A stretch of DNA of 64,000 bases from assembly GCA_022036555.1 (NCBI GenBank), contig CM039137.1, positions 20,689,234 through 20,753,233 on the forward strand, written 5' to 3'. Position 1 is the first letter of the stretch; every line of letters begins with the position of its first letter. Source of the stretch: Microstegium vimineum. Taxonomy: Eukaryota; Streptophyta; Magnoliopsida; Poales; Poaceae. A program made the position numbers and the translations under genes. Positions 33,521 through 44,780 of the stretch are shown here, in pieces. The notes under the pieces are model-generated. The model ran no database searches, was not told where the DNA came from, and saw nothing but the letters and a program-made list of their open reading frames with translations.

Positions 33521-33973
33521 TCAAATGTTTGAACAGTTCACCACAACAAAATTACCAAAGTCAACTCTGTTCTATGAAGTATGAACCGTTATGATTGCAT
33601 ATACCTGGAATTCATAACATAGGTCGTCTCTACGATTTCCACGGGTGTTTACACTCGAGAGAAGTAATTTTATGATATACGGCAGAAATTATCTTTGGAC
33701 TTTTGTACCTGTATATAGTAGCTCCTGGACGTGCGAAGCGACACAAGAATTTACTTGCACATTATGCTGAGGTTGTCCATGCTAAACAAATGATGTTCAG
33801 GAAGAAAAACAAAACTAGCAAAGAGAAAAATCAAGCTAATGTGCGTAATGGAAAAAAAAAGTCTGCTTCTTAGATTATGTTACGTATATATGGCTAGCAC
33901 ACAGTTGTAGTACAATCCGTAGAATCCGGAAAAAAATACATCCACCAAAAAGTGGAAAATGTCTTCAAATTGG
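33521..33973. other. intergenic, nothing recognised
   Basis: AT-rich sequence between repeat X and the LURP-derived direct repeat. Confidence 0.4.
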
Positions 33974-34206
33974 TGGGAAAAGAAAATGGCCAGCCACTAC
34001 CTCTACCTATGATGAAACACGCTCTCACACTGTATCCTCCTAAGAATCAGACTAGCTGATCAACTGCTGAAGAAAGCACATGCTTGGCTCGGCTGTGATG
34101 AAGTCATCGCCATCGATCGATCGGCCATCACAAGCAGCGGTTCATGAGGCCACAGACGACGACCAAGCCCAGCACGAGGAGATGGTCCGTCCTGGGCGCC
34201 ACCGTC
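33974..34206. repeat. direct repeat A: copy of the LURP-one-related 3' end
   Basis: These 233 bp match 38456-38687 with about five substitutions and a 1-bp indel. On the minus strand they include the last codons (GLMNRCL and stop) of the LURP-one-related gene. The repeat ends exactly where the copia LTR begins. Its partner begins exactly where the copia sequence stops, so it flanks the insertion like an unusually long target duplication. Confidence 0.8.
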
Positions 34207-37200
34207 TGTTGGAGTTGTTCCAAATTCACTCCAGGATATAGGCCGGGCTTCTGATGGAGCGGAGCGGAGGCCCGGTATATATACCCTTGCTAGGGTTTCG
34301 TGGAGACTTGATTCTCTTGTAAGCCGCCATAGGCGTGTAACCCAAACTCTTGAGATAGTGAGATTGTTGCTGGCTGGTGCCCGTAGTTTTCCCCCTTCAC
34401 ATCGAAGGGGTTTTCCACGTTAAATCGTGTGTCTCCTCTGTGGCTTGTTTCTTTACTTCATATTCTTATACGTCGTCCATAACAAGTGGTACCGGAGCTT
34501 TGGTTGCTGTTAGGGTTCATGACGACATCGATGAAGTTCGATCTTCCGCTGCTGAACTACGCCACGCGGTTCTCGCTATGGCTAGTCAAGATGCGGGGGA
34601 TTCTGGTGCAGACTCATGACTATGATGAGGCGCTGGATAGTTTCGGAAAGAGGAAGGCCGAGTGGACTCCAGAAGAGACCCGCAAAGATCAGAAGGCGCT
34701 CGCCCTAATTTAATTGCATCTTCATAATGATATTTTGTAGGAGTGTCTGAAAGAGAAAACTGCTGCAGAACTATGGTTGAAACTAGAATCGATCTGTATG
34801 TCCAAGGATCTAACCAGTAAGATGCAGATGAAGATGAAGTTGTTCACCCTGAAGATGAAGGAGGAGGATTCAGTGATGAGCCACATCGCTGAATTCAAGA
34901 AGATCGTCGCCGACCTAGTGTCGATGGAGGTGAAGTATGATGATGAGGACTTAGGTCTTTTACTGCTATGTTCTTTGCCAAATTCGTATGCAAATTTTCG
35001 TGACACCATACTTTTGAGCCGTGATGAACTAACCCTAAAGGAAGTTTATGAGGCTCTCCAGTCTAGGGAGAAGATGAGAGGCATGGTGCAGAATGACGGG
35101 TCGTCGTCCTCCAAGGGCGATGCTTTGCATGTGAGAGGCAGAACTGAAAATAGATCCTCCAATGATGGCAATGATGGAAGAAAGAACTACGAAAGGAGAG
35201 GCCATTCAAAGTCCAAGCCGCATGGTAATAAAAAGTTCTGTGTTTATTGCAAGCTGACAAATCATAATATTGAGGATTGCAGAAAAGTACAGAATAAGGA
35301 GAAGAGGAAAAACAAGTCGGCTGGTAAGGTCTCTGTTGCTGCTGCTATGTCTGATGATGATTCTGGAGATTGTCTGGTAGTATTTGCTGGTTGTGTTGCT
35401 GGTCATGATGAATGGATTCTCGATTCCGCATGTTTATTTCATATTTGCACTAACAGAAATTGGTTTAGCTCATATAAGCCTGTGTAGAAAGGGGATGTTG
35501 TGCGGATGGGAGATGATAACCCGTGTGACATTGTGGGGATTGGATCAGTTCAGATCAAGACTGATGATGGCATGACACGCACGCTGAAAAACGTCAGGTT
35601 ATTACCCGGGATGTCCAGAAATCTTATCTCATTGAGCACGCTTGATGCAGAAGGTTACAAATATTCCGGTTCAGATGGCGTTCTGAAGGTATCAAAAGGT
35701 TCTCTTGTTTGCTTGAAAGGTGATCTTAATTCTGCAAAGTTATATGTCCTTAGAGGGTGTACTTTACCTGGTTCTGATTCCGCTGTTGCTGCTGTTACTA
35801 ATGATGAACCTAGTAAAACTAACCTTTGGCATATGCGTTTGGGACATATGAGTCACCATGGTATGACAGAATTGATGAAGAGAAACCTGTTGGATGGCTG
35901 CACTTCGAGTAAAATAAAGTTTTGTGAGCATTGTATTTTCGGGAAGCATAAAAGGGTACAGTTCAACACTTCTGTTCACACCACTAAAGGTACTCTTGAT
36001 TATGTTCATGCTGACTTATGGGGCCCTTCCCGTAAGTCCTCACTTGGTGGTGCTCGTTACATGCTTACAATTATTGATGATTACTCTAAAAGGGTTTGGC
36101 CTTATTTTCTGAAACAGAAAGATGATACTTTTGCTGCTTTTAAGGACTAGAAAGTAATGATAGAAAGGCAAACTGAAAGGAAAGTAAAATTGCTTCGTAC
36201 TGATAATGGTGGAGAATTTTGTTCGTGTGAATTTAATGATTATTGCAGATCGGAAGGCATCGTTAGGCATCACACCATACCCCATACTCCACAACAGAAT
36301 GGTGTGGCCGAACGCATGAACAGAACCATCATATCCAAGGCCCGTTGCATGTTGTCTAATGCCAGGATGAGCAAACGTTTTTGGGCTGAAGCTGCTAATA
36401 CTGCCTGTTACTTGATAAATAGGTCGCCTTCTATTCCACTAAATAAAAGAACTCCCATTGAGGTATGGTCTGGTACGCCTGTTGATTATTCACAGTTGAA
36501 ATTTTTTAGATGCACTGCCTATGCTCATGTTGATAATGGAAAATTAGAGCCTAGAGCTGTTAAGTGTCTTTTCCTTGGTTATAGTTCGGGAGTCAAAGGT
36601 TATAAATTGTGGAATCCTGAAACAGGAAAGACTTTTATGAGCAGGAGTGTTTTTTTCAATGAATCTGTGATGTTTACTGACAGTTTGCCCTCAGATCATG
36701 TTCCAGAAAAAGAGCTGCAACGTATGCGCATGCAGGTGGAGCATGTTGATGATAATACAGGTGTGCAGGTGGAGCTTGTTGATGAGCATGGTGACCATGA
36801 TAATGATGTTGCTGAGGATGATGCTCATGATGATGTTCAGCAAACTCCTCCCATTTTGCAGTTAGAGGAGGATTTACCTATTGCTTAACGCAAGTCAAAA
36901 AGGACAATTGCACCTCCTAAGCGTCTTATTGAAGAGTGTAATTTGTCTTACTATGTTTTGAGTTGTGCTGAATAGGTGGAGAATGTTCATGAGCTAGCAA
37001 CCTATAAAGAAGCTATTCGTTGTGGTGATACTGAGAATTGGATTTCTGCTATGCATGAGGAGATGCAGTCTCTTGAGAAGAACAGTACATGGGAGATTGT
37101 ACCTTTGCCTAAGAATAAGAAGACCATCAGCTGCAAATGGATCTTCAAGAGAAAGGAGGCTTTATCTCCAAGCGAGCCTCCAAAGTATAAGGCAAGGTTA

Positions 37201-38455
37201 GTGGCTAAAGGCTACAGTCAAATTCCGGGTGTTGACTACAATGATGTGTTCTCTCCAGTGGTAAAACATAGTTCAATTCGTACTTTCCTTAGTATTGTTA
37301 TTTCACATGATCTCGAGCTTGAGCAGTTAGATGTGAAGACTGCATTTTTGCATGGAGAGCTTGAGGAGGACATATACATGGACCAACCAGAAGGGTTCAT
37401 AGTGCCTGACAAGGAAAAATATGTGTGCAAGTTGAAGAGATCCTTGTATGGTTTGAAATAGTCCCCTCGTCAGTGGAACAAGAGGTTTGATTCATTTATG
37501 TTAGCACACAATTTTAAAAGATCTAAGTATGATAGTTGTGTTTACATCAAGCATGTTAATGGATCACCTATATATTTGCTGTTATATGTTGATGATATGC
37601 TGATTGCTGCCAAGAGTAAGATTGAAATCACTAAGTTAAAGAAGCTATTGAGTAGTGGTTTTGATATGAAAGATCTTGGTAGTGCTAAGAAAATTCTTGG
37701 TATGGAAATTAGTAGAGATAGAAAATCTGGTTTGCTATTTCTTAGTTAACAAAATTATATCAAGAAAGTTCTTCAGCGTTTCAACATGCAAAATGCTAAG
37801 GCTCAGCGTTTCAACATGCAAAATGCTAAGGCTGTTAGTACCCCTATTGCACCTCACTTTAAGTTGTCAGCTGCTCAGTGTCCTAGTATAGATGCAGAGA
37901 TTGAATACATGTTAAGGGTTCCTTATTCAGTGTTGTTGGGTCTTTGATGTATGCTATGGTTTGCTCTCGTCCAGATTTGTCATATGCTATGAGTCTTGTT
38001 AGTAGATATATGTCTAATCCTGGCAAAGAACATTGGAGGGCAGTTCAGTGGATTTTCAGGTACCTCAGAGGCACAGCAGATTTCTGTTTAAAGTTTGGAA
38101 TAACTGATAAGGGTCTTATTGACTATGTGGATTCTGATTATGCTGCTGATCTGGACAGGCGAAGATCACTTACAAGTTATGTGTTTACTGTTGACAGTTG
38201 TACTGTGAGTTGGAGGGCTACTTTACAGTCAGTTGTTGCTTTATCTACTACTGAAGCAGAATATATGGCTATTTGTGAAGCGTGCAAAGAATTAATTTGG
38301 CTGAAAGGTTTGTACGCTGAGCTTTGTGGAGTTGAATCTTGCATAAGTTTGCACTGTGACAGTCAGAGTGCAATTTACCTCACTAAAGATCAGATATTTC
38401 ATGAGAGAACTAAGCACATACATATCAAGTATTATTTTGTGCGTGATGTGATTGA
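34207..38455 (+). mobile_element. Ty1/copia retrotransposon, decayed, lacking its 3' end
   Basis: The 5' LTR spans 34207-34484 (TGTTGGAGTTG...CATAACA). A primer-binding site TGGTACCGGAGC follows at 34487, close to the tRNA-iMet type TGGTATCAGAGC. Gag and pol follow in copia order: gag, protease, integrase, RT, RNase H. There is no polypurine tract and no 3' LTR. Sequence breaks at the RNase H end (IKYYFVRDVID) into a second copy of the LURP 3' region. The element cannot transpose. Confidence 0.88.
34519..38455 (+). pseudogene. copia gag-pol, one frame with eight stops, then a frameshift
   Basis: Gag starts at 34519 (MTTSMKFDLPLLNYATRF). Its zinc knuckle CVYCKLTNHNIEDC lies near 35238-35280. 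The protease motif is WILDSA, so the Gly after Asp-Ser is lost. Integrase has LWHMRLGHMSHHG...CEHC and the D, D, E motifs HADLWGP, RTDNGGEF and QQNGVAERMNR. RT has LDVKTAFLHG and LLLYVDDM. RNase H runs from VDSDYAADLD to LHCDSQSA. Stops lie at 34711, 34738, 35485, 36148, 36886, 36973, 37459 and 37747, all in the same frame. An in-frame 30-bp tandem duplication (37774-37833) and a small deletion near 37930, which shifts the frame, follow. The domain order is that of Ty1/copia. Confidence 0.88.
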
Positions 38456-38687
38456 TGGGAAAAGAAAATGGCCAGCCACTACCTCTACCTATGATGAAAC
38501 ACGCTCTCACACTGTATCCTCCTAAGAATCAGTCTAGCTGATCAACTGCTGAAAAAACACATGCTTGGCTCGGCTGTGATGAAGTCATCGCCATCGATCG
38601 ATCGGCCATCACAAGCAGCGGTTCATGAGGCCACAGACGACGACCAAGCCCAGCACGAGGAGATGGTCCGTCCCGGGCGCCACGGTC
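38456..38687. repeat. direct repeat B (partner of 33974-34206)
   Basis: Right copy of the flanking duplication. It is continuous with the intact LURP-one-related gene and contains its stop codon and 3' flank. Confidence 0.8.
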
Positions 38688-39232
38688 AGCGTCAGGACGT
38701 CGTCTCCAAGAACCACCCCGGCGGGCGTCTGCTTCCGCGCGACCGCCGCCACGGCCGCAGCACCATCGGCGCCGCTGAAGATCCTATACTCCGGCTTGCG
38801 CGAGCACCCGCCGACGACCGCGTACGTCGTACTCGTCCCGCTGCCGCCACGCATCGTCACGGCAGCTCCGCCGCCCGGAGCCTTACGCACGGCGAACCAC
38901 GGCGTGCTCGTCTCCTCGCCGTCGGACTCGGATGATTCGGAGTACCGGCAGGCCTCCCATCGCCGCCTGAACATCCCGAAGCAGCTCCGTCTCCGGATCC
39001 CGACGAGCGTCCTACCGGCGCGGTCCATGAGGAAGGTCTTGCGGCCACCCCGGCAGCCGTAGTTGTCGACGCGGAACGCCACGCTGCCGTCGGCGCCGTA
39101 CACGGTGCAGCCGTTGCCGTTGAACACCAGCGACTTCATCCACACCGTGTACACCTGCGACGACGGCTCGTCCGCGGTGGAGGGCGGCGCCGGCGACGAG
39201 GCGGCTGCGGGCAAAGGCTGGATCTTGGCCAT
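38609..39232 (-). CDS. LURP-one-related (LOR) protein
   Basis: This is a single-exon gene of 207 codons. I chose the ATG at 39232 (MAKIQPLPAAASS) because the conserved domain starts soon after. An in-frame ATG 26 codons upstream (39310) is possible but encodes nothing family-like. The N-terminal part has the LOR-type core: VWMKSLVFNGNGCTVYGADG, then FRVDNYG, KTFLMDRAGRTL and the Arg-rich GIRRR segment. The C-terminal part has EYRIFSGADGA and a final hydrophobic strand (LLVLGLVVVCGLMNRCL). The family adopts a Tubby-C-like beta barrel. The Arabidopsis founder LURP1 acts in basal defence, but most members have no known activity. A truncated 3' copy lies at 33974-34206. A copia element sits immediately downstream. 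Confidence 0.85.
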   Translation of the reverse strand: MAKIQPLPAAASSPAPPSTADEPSSQVYTVWMKSLVFNGNGCTVYGADGSVAFRVDNYGCRGGRKTFLMDRAGRTLVGIRRRSCFGMFRRRWEACRYSESSESDGEETSTPWFAVRKAPGGGAAVTMRGGSGTSTTYAVVGGCSRKPEYRIFSGADGAAAVAAVARKQTPAGVVLGDDVLTLTVAPGTDHLLVLGLVVVCGLMNRCL

Positions 39233-39778
39233 GGGAAGGGTCGTGAGGGCGCACTGCTTGCTCGATCTTCCGCTGATGGTGAGGCTGCGATGGTACCGGC
39301 TGTACAACATGGCAGCTGGTGACCCATATATATTTCGGAGGCCAGATTAAAAAAATAAATGGGCCCATCGGGAACTTGTGTTCCTATACGCGTCATGCAA
39401 AATATGATATAATAGTGCTGTACCAAAAGTTGTTTATGCATGCACGCTGATGCTCCATCTTTTCTGTGTACTATGTACGACAGAAGTACTGCTAGTCAGC
39501 AATGAGCAACTTAGATTCATTATTGGCATCGATCACGTTTACCAGCTGTCTCTGGGGGGTTTTTGATTGATTAATTGTACTCGTACGTAGGATGCTGAAG
39601 AAGGCAACAAAATGTTTCATGGTTATACTATGTTTACAGGCACGTACGCTTAATACAGTACCCCTTACTGTTCTAGAGTTCATTTCAGACATTACTTCTC
39701 TAGCATATGAATATATGATACAGTGATATTCCAATCCACAGGGGCGTCAGGTATGCAGCAAGTCTCTCCGAACAAAAG
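39233..39778. other. upstream region of the LOR gene
   Basis: ACCCATATATATTTCGG at 39320-39336 contains a possible TATA element about 90 bp upstream of the chosen ATG. Otherwise AT-rich with nothing recognised. Confidence 0.4.
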
Positions 39779-40336
39779 TGTTGGTGTCTAAAATGACGGG
39801 TCTAGACAGCCAAGGAGTAAATTTCTAAGCATGTCCAAGATCGGATGGTTATGTCCGGAGAACACAAGGTTTATACTAGTTCGGGCACGAACGCTCTACG
39901 TTCAGTTTGCTGCTGAGTCGTGTTACCGAGCGTAGGAGAGCTCGTAGGGGGGAGCTACAAGCTTTGGTGAGAGAGGGAAGCGAGTTCTCAGGTCCCATGC
40001 GTATGTGGTTCGAGGTTCGTAGTGGGAGCTCGCGTGGATGCGAGTATGAGTGTGTGTGAATGAGTTCAGAGAGAGTCGAGAGAGTGAGATTTGAGGTCCA
40101 TTCTTCTCCTTTATACGTAGGAAGAGATGGAGGAGTACAATAGAGAGAGGGAGGAAACGTGGGCCTGGTATAGGCTGTTAATTTGGAGGACGCTCCAGGC
40201 TTCTGTTCCCCTTCCTTTCCGGGGAAGACTTCGCTTGTTAACGCGCTCCTAGTACTTTTCGTCCTTGATGTAACTGTAGCCACGCGCTTTGTACTTGGTG
40301 GCGCTCCTGTTGCCATATGTTCGAGGCTGACGATGT
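39779..40336. mobile_element. possible solo LTR
   Basis: The segment begins TGTTGGTGTCTAAAATGACG and ends near GATGTGTACA, with an inner GGTTTATACTAGTTCGGGCA typical of plant LTRs. It interrupts the left edge of repeat X. No 5-bp target duplication could be paired, so the boundaries and type are uncertain. Confidence 0.4.
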
Positions 40337-40915
40337 GTACACAAGCTCGATCGATGTGATGCTTTGAATGACTTCTAAAGATTAGTTTTCTCCCAAGCCA
40401 TGAGTCCCATATGTGTAGTACATTGTAGTTGTACTATGTAATATCACAAGACAGAAGCTAGGACCGTTAGTTGGGGGACTGGAAATTAGCATATAAAATA
40501 AAAGGACATGATAATGTGAGATTAAGTATAACTAGCCAAAGAACTTGTGAATTGAAAAAATTTAATAAATTGGCGCACCAACATTTCCAAATAAAGAAAT
40601 CTTAATGATTGGACGAGAATAAAAGTGAAGTATGTGCGGTTCTCCCTACATATGTGCTTTGTACTTTTATTTAGAAGGAGCAATTTTAGGATAAACAGGA
40701 AGTGTCAGTCAGTTCAATAGCATGGTAGCTAGCAGAGCAACTACTATAGTCTATATTTTTTTATATACCACCGTGTTTAGCTGGTGGAAAAAATAGATGA
40801 TTGAATAATATTTCAAGAGAATAAATTAATTGAATAATGTTTTGTGAATGAGAAAAAACTAAAACATGTTAAAAGCAGTTCAAAGAAACTATCGCAATGG
40901 CATATGGCAAGCTGA
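40337..40915. repeat. direct repeat X, right copy
   Basis: Partner of 33022-33520, with an internal insertion near 40755-40880. Confidence 0.65.
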
Positions 40916-40958
40916 GCGCGCCATCCTTCTTAGTATTTCCCATCGTGCAATGCAAGCC

Positions 40959-40961
<3 letters not shown>

Positions 40962-41001
<40 letters not shown>
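40962..41001. repeat. (TA)n microsatellite
   Basis: Uninterrupted TA run of about 40 bp. Confidence 0.9.
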
Positions 41002-41002
<1 letters not shown>

Positions 41003-41379
41003 TCGCTGTGCACACAATAAAGGAGCCTCGAGACATGATGTACAATCCGTCGATAGAAAAGTTTGAGGCTGCAAACAGGCCGGCGACATCGGCCGGCAAA
41101 GCTGGCACTGGCGGCATCGCAAATTAAACAGCTAGGCAATGGTGGAACACGGGGTTGCCGCCGCGGGGTACTATCTCCGGCCTGTCGGCCTTGTCTCACT
41201 CTCACCGTCTGATGAGGAACTTGTCTTCCTCCGCCGCCGCGAAGGGCAAGGACAACTACCCCGCGCCGCCGCGAAGGGCAAGGATCTGACGACTACCCCG
41301 CTCCCGCGGGAGGAGAGAGCAACAACAGGTCCGCCGCCGGCCGGCAACCTCTCCCCTTCTCGTCCTTGTCTGTCTGTCC

Positions 41380-41750
41380 ATGTACTCTGCGCTTTCGCTG
41401 GCGGCCACCGGCGCCACCAAATTTCGCGAGAGCCTCGCCGAGAACGTCAGCTGCATGCATGGTGAAGAGGGCAAAGAATTAGCCGATCAACAGTTGGGTG
41501 GCGGCGGCGACAAACAGCCTCGTGGATCGGTGCGGTGCACCCAGCTAGGCGGCACAAGCGTCGTGGTCACCACGGCCATCTGCTTCAATAGCATCTGGAA
41601 GACGACGTTCGACAAGTCCCTGACCAAGGAGGGCAAGTTCCCACCGCCTCGACGGCACCGCTGTGGACGCCCGCCCAGTTCATGCGCAGCAAAGTGGACC
41701 AGAGTTCATCGCAGCGCACGACGGGTTCAAGCTGCTAGTGACGCCGCCAT
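41380..41750 (+). pseudogene. serpin-like remnant
   Basis: The frame around 41560-41640 encodes TTAICFNSIWKTTFDKSLTK followed by EGKF. After a frame change the sequence reads HRLDGTAVDA, and further on EFIAAHDGFKLL. This succession matches the plant serpin core, where an AxYFKGxWxxxFD-like strand precedes xxKFHRLDGxxVxxPFM and then HDGFKVLxLPY. At least two frameshifts are needed to join the pieces. Both the N-terminal part and the reactive-centre region are missing, so this is a broken fragment. Confidence 0.55.
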
Positions 41751-42300
41751 ATGCGGCGGCGCGCGGCGGGTGCAGCAGCAACGAAGCAGAGCACCGTGCC
41801 CTCGCCCTCAACGCCGCCGCAGAGCACCGTGCACCACCACCGCCTCGCCGGTGGAGAGGGAGGAGGGCGAGGGGGGGCACACCGCTGCCGCCGCCCCGCG
41901 ACCCATACACCGCCGCCGCCGCCGAACTGGGAGGAGCGGGCTAGGGGCCGCGGCGGTAGAGGGAGGAGCGGCCCCGTGCCCCTCTTCCGTCGCCCCGCTC
42001 CCCGCACACCGAGCCCCGTGCGCCGCGCCACCGCCACCGCCTCGCCTTCGCGTCGTAGCAGAGGGAGAGGAGAGGGGCCGCCGCGTCGGGAGGGGAGAGA
42101 ATGGGGCGCGTCGGAAGGGAGGGGAGGGGCTGGGGCCGGCCGTTGTTGCTCTACTGCTCGGCGCGGGGGAGGAAGGAGCGGCGTGAGGGAACGGAATGGG
42201 GCTAGGGTTTGGGGGCTGGCTCTGCTCGGCTGGTTTTGTTCAAGCGAGAAGCGAGTACGGCCGTTCAATCTGAGAAACCCTTGATCGGACGGTCCGCGGC
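41751..42300. other. GC-rich low-complexity segment
   Basis: Very GC-rich, with open frames on both strands that reflect composition. No domain recognised. It directly follows the serpin-like remnant and may belong to the same degraded or captured region. Confidence 0.35.
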
Positions 42301-42555
42301 TGCCCCTGGCTGATAGGCTCGGATTAAGCCCAGGCGGGAAGGGAAGCCCGCACACGCGGCACTTAGTGGCTGGGCTGGGCCGTTTCGGAATTTGAATGGT
42401 TTTCCAATTTTTATTTTCCAGAAAATGGTGAACTTCGAATTTGAATGAATTTTTGAATTGAAATTTGATGAATTTTCTCTGTACAAATTTTATCCAACGA
42501 TATTTTTTCGTTCAGAGAATAATATGAATTGTCTTTTTTATTTTTCTGTAAAAAA

Positions 42556-42684
42556 TTAATTAATTTGCCGAGTGCCTAGGGTTGGTACTGGGCAACTTAA
42601 TTAAGTTGTCGAGTGCCAGGAATTGGCACTCGGCAACTTAATTTTTTTGCCGAGTGCCAACCCTAGGCACTCGGCATATTAATT
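42556..42684. repeat. nested inverted repeats with GCCGAGTGCC motif
   Basis: The outer arms TTGCCGAGTGCCTAGGGTTG and CAACCCTAGGCACTCGGC enclose an inner palindrome (42601-42641; TTAAGTTGTCGAGTGCCA against TGGCACTCGGCAACTTAA). The motif resembles subterminal repeats of large plant DNA transposons. I could not find paired element ends. Confidence 0.55.
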
Positions 42685-44057
42685 ATTTTTTTGTTTTTTG
42701 CTCCCAATTTTTTGTGTAGGTTTAGTGAACTATGGCAATCAACGTGTTCAAATTTGGAAGTTTTTCATTCTTTTTAGTATATTTTCTTAGTTTATTTCGT
42801 TTTCTTAGAATTTCGCGTGTAATCTACATTTGAACTGTAGGTGCATGAAATAATAGATTTCATTCGTTTGAAAAATATTATCCTTGTTTGTTAGTGTAAA
42901 TGATTGCTAAATCCAGGACTTGTCTTGAAATTTCGATCAACATGGTCACGGGGCAACGTCGCCAACTTCGGTGCGAGTAGTTTTTTAATTATATAAAATG
43001 TAAACAAATTCCGAAAATCATGAAACTTGTGCATGTGTCATGATCTCATGTGCGTATCTTGTGGTAAAAATTTGAAAAAGTTTCGAGCACGTCGTCACAT
43101 ACACTTTGTTCACAAACCTCAAAGTCCACATATGATATCACAAGTGAGGACGAGGGTGCGCCCGCACCCTGGTGGCCCTGTTTGGTTCAATGGTTGTAAC
43201 TTGAGGTGGTTGCATGCAGGATTCTCTAGATATTTATCTCCAAACCGACCTCTAGAGCATATAAATAGATGGGTAGAGACTCCCTCTAAAATCATCAATT
43301 AGATCAATCAAACACATCAGAAATTCATAGGCCCACATGGACAAAAAAAAGTTCATAAACCTAGGTGAGCAGTGGAAGAAAAGTTTAAAGACCCATAGTG
43401 TATTTCACTCTTTGTTTAATTGACCATCATTCCATTAGCTATTAAGGTCGTTTGATAGACCCATCTAGCTCAAATAGTATCTAAACAATAGGTGACTAGT
43501 GTAAAATAAAACGCTAAAAACAGTTTGGTACTTATAGCATTTTATGTAACCTATGTTTGAATGTTTTTTTTCTCCGACATACATACTTATACTGCTATAC
43601 ATGCCCGAAAATTAGATAAAACAAAGTGACAGAAAGGAAGCAAATGTTATACAGAAATCTCTTTTTTCGATTCATGATTTCATACACACATTTTAATGTT
43701 TGAGTTTTCCAAATTAAAAAATTCTTAATTTCTAAAGTTCGTATGTTACCGAAGCTCTTGTCACAAAATTTTGTACCCCAGCTGTTCATAAATCTGAAAT
43801 ATTTATCATTGTTCCTGCTCCCAAACCAACCAGTACTATGTCGTGCCAAGACTCCCCACCATTTATCTCAGTTAGTACTTTGTCCACGTCAGCAATATAA
43901 ATACGAAATTCGGGTGTCACAGATATAGTTGTCAAAGAACACCTTTGACAACCTTTGACAAGTAATTCAGAAATATTAACAAATGATACAACACTCTTCC
44001 ACGATGATTCAGCAATGATTCACTTTTATATGGACCATTGCCCTATAAACACATGAT
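42685..44057. other. intergenic, nothing recognised
   Basis: AT-rich spacer. GGCCCTGTTTGGTTCAA at 43180 resembles a Tourist end, but no partner was found. Confidence 0.4.
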
Positions 44058-44780
44058 GCTGAGGACGCATTTGTTGAGATCAAGAGTACCCTGATGCAAA
44101 TGAGATTTGAGTGGATGATTGGTTTCGATTCTGAGTTTTGCGCTAGCGACGAGCCAGGTCCTCCATGAACGAATCTCATCGATTCGAATGAGAGCTATCA
44201 TCAGATGCGTAACAATGTGGACAACGGAGACTTGGTTCATGTTGGTTTTATGCTTGCTCATGACTTTTCGTCTGTGAGAAACAAAATCTATCAGTTCAAT
44301 CTTGCGTTTGATCCTACAAGAAGAGACTCAGCCAGCAAGGGAGTGACATTTCTTCACCGTGCCGGCCTGGATCTTGATGCTCACGCTATGCTATGGGATC
44401 CCCTTTGCTCAGTTCTTCGTCTTGCTTTCAGAGTCTGGTCTGATGCGCAATGAAAATATCACTTGAGTGACATACCATGGGTTTGCAGATTTTGGATACT
44501 TGATTAGAGGACTCGGTGCAGTACTAGTTCTGCCACATGATCGAGTCGGGTTCTTGTCCTCTGTGCGCCAATTGTTCCCATGCACGTATGATCTGAAAAC
44601 ATTCCACAGACTAGGCTTCTGTTGCCAGAAATTAGAGTATGAGTATGGAAACAACGGCTTGGAGAGCATGGCTTCAAGGCTTGGAGTAATTCGAACTAAT
44701 GGAGTGGCGCATCATGCCGGCTCCGACGCCCTTTTTACATTGCAATGCTTTAGTCGGATGGTGACCCGCGAGCCAATGTT
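44058..44780 (+). pseudogene. CAF1 (CCR4-associated factor 1)-like deadenylase pseudogene
   Basis: The translated pieces follow the CAF1/Pop2 fold: IGFDSEF, then YHQMRNNVDNGDLVHVGF, IYQFNLAFDPTRRDSASKG, LHRAGLDLDAH, FADFGYLI, FPCTYDLKTF and a final HHAGSDALFTLQCFSRM. The DEDD exonuclease residues of the family (D and E in DSEF, D in ADFGY, D in AGSD) are all still visible. The frame is broken by a TGA near 44167, a frameshift near 44385 and a TGA near 44456 where the family has Trp. The active family removes poly(A) tails as part of the CCR4-NOT complex. No introns are seen, as is usual for plant CAF1 genes. Confidence 0.82.

Noticed and set aside
33974..34206. A second LURP-one-related gene
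   Set aside because: Only the last codons and 3' flank are present; the rest of the gene is absent.
34207..38455. Stop-codon readthrough or recoding as a feature of an active copia element
   Set aside because: Eight stops, a later frameshift, a mutated protease motif and a missing 3' LTR all point to decay.
40866..41127. Small frames with poly Tyr-Ile
   Set aside because: They are translations of the TA microsatellite.
41735..42355. Frames of 177-206 codons on both strands
   Set aside because: Low-complexity Arg/Pro/Ala-rich translations on opposite strands; composition artefacts.
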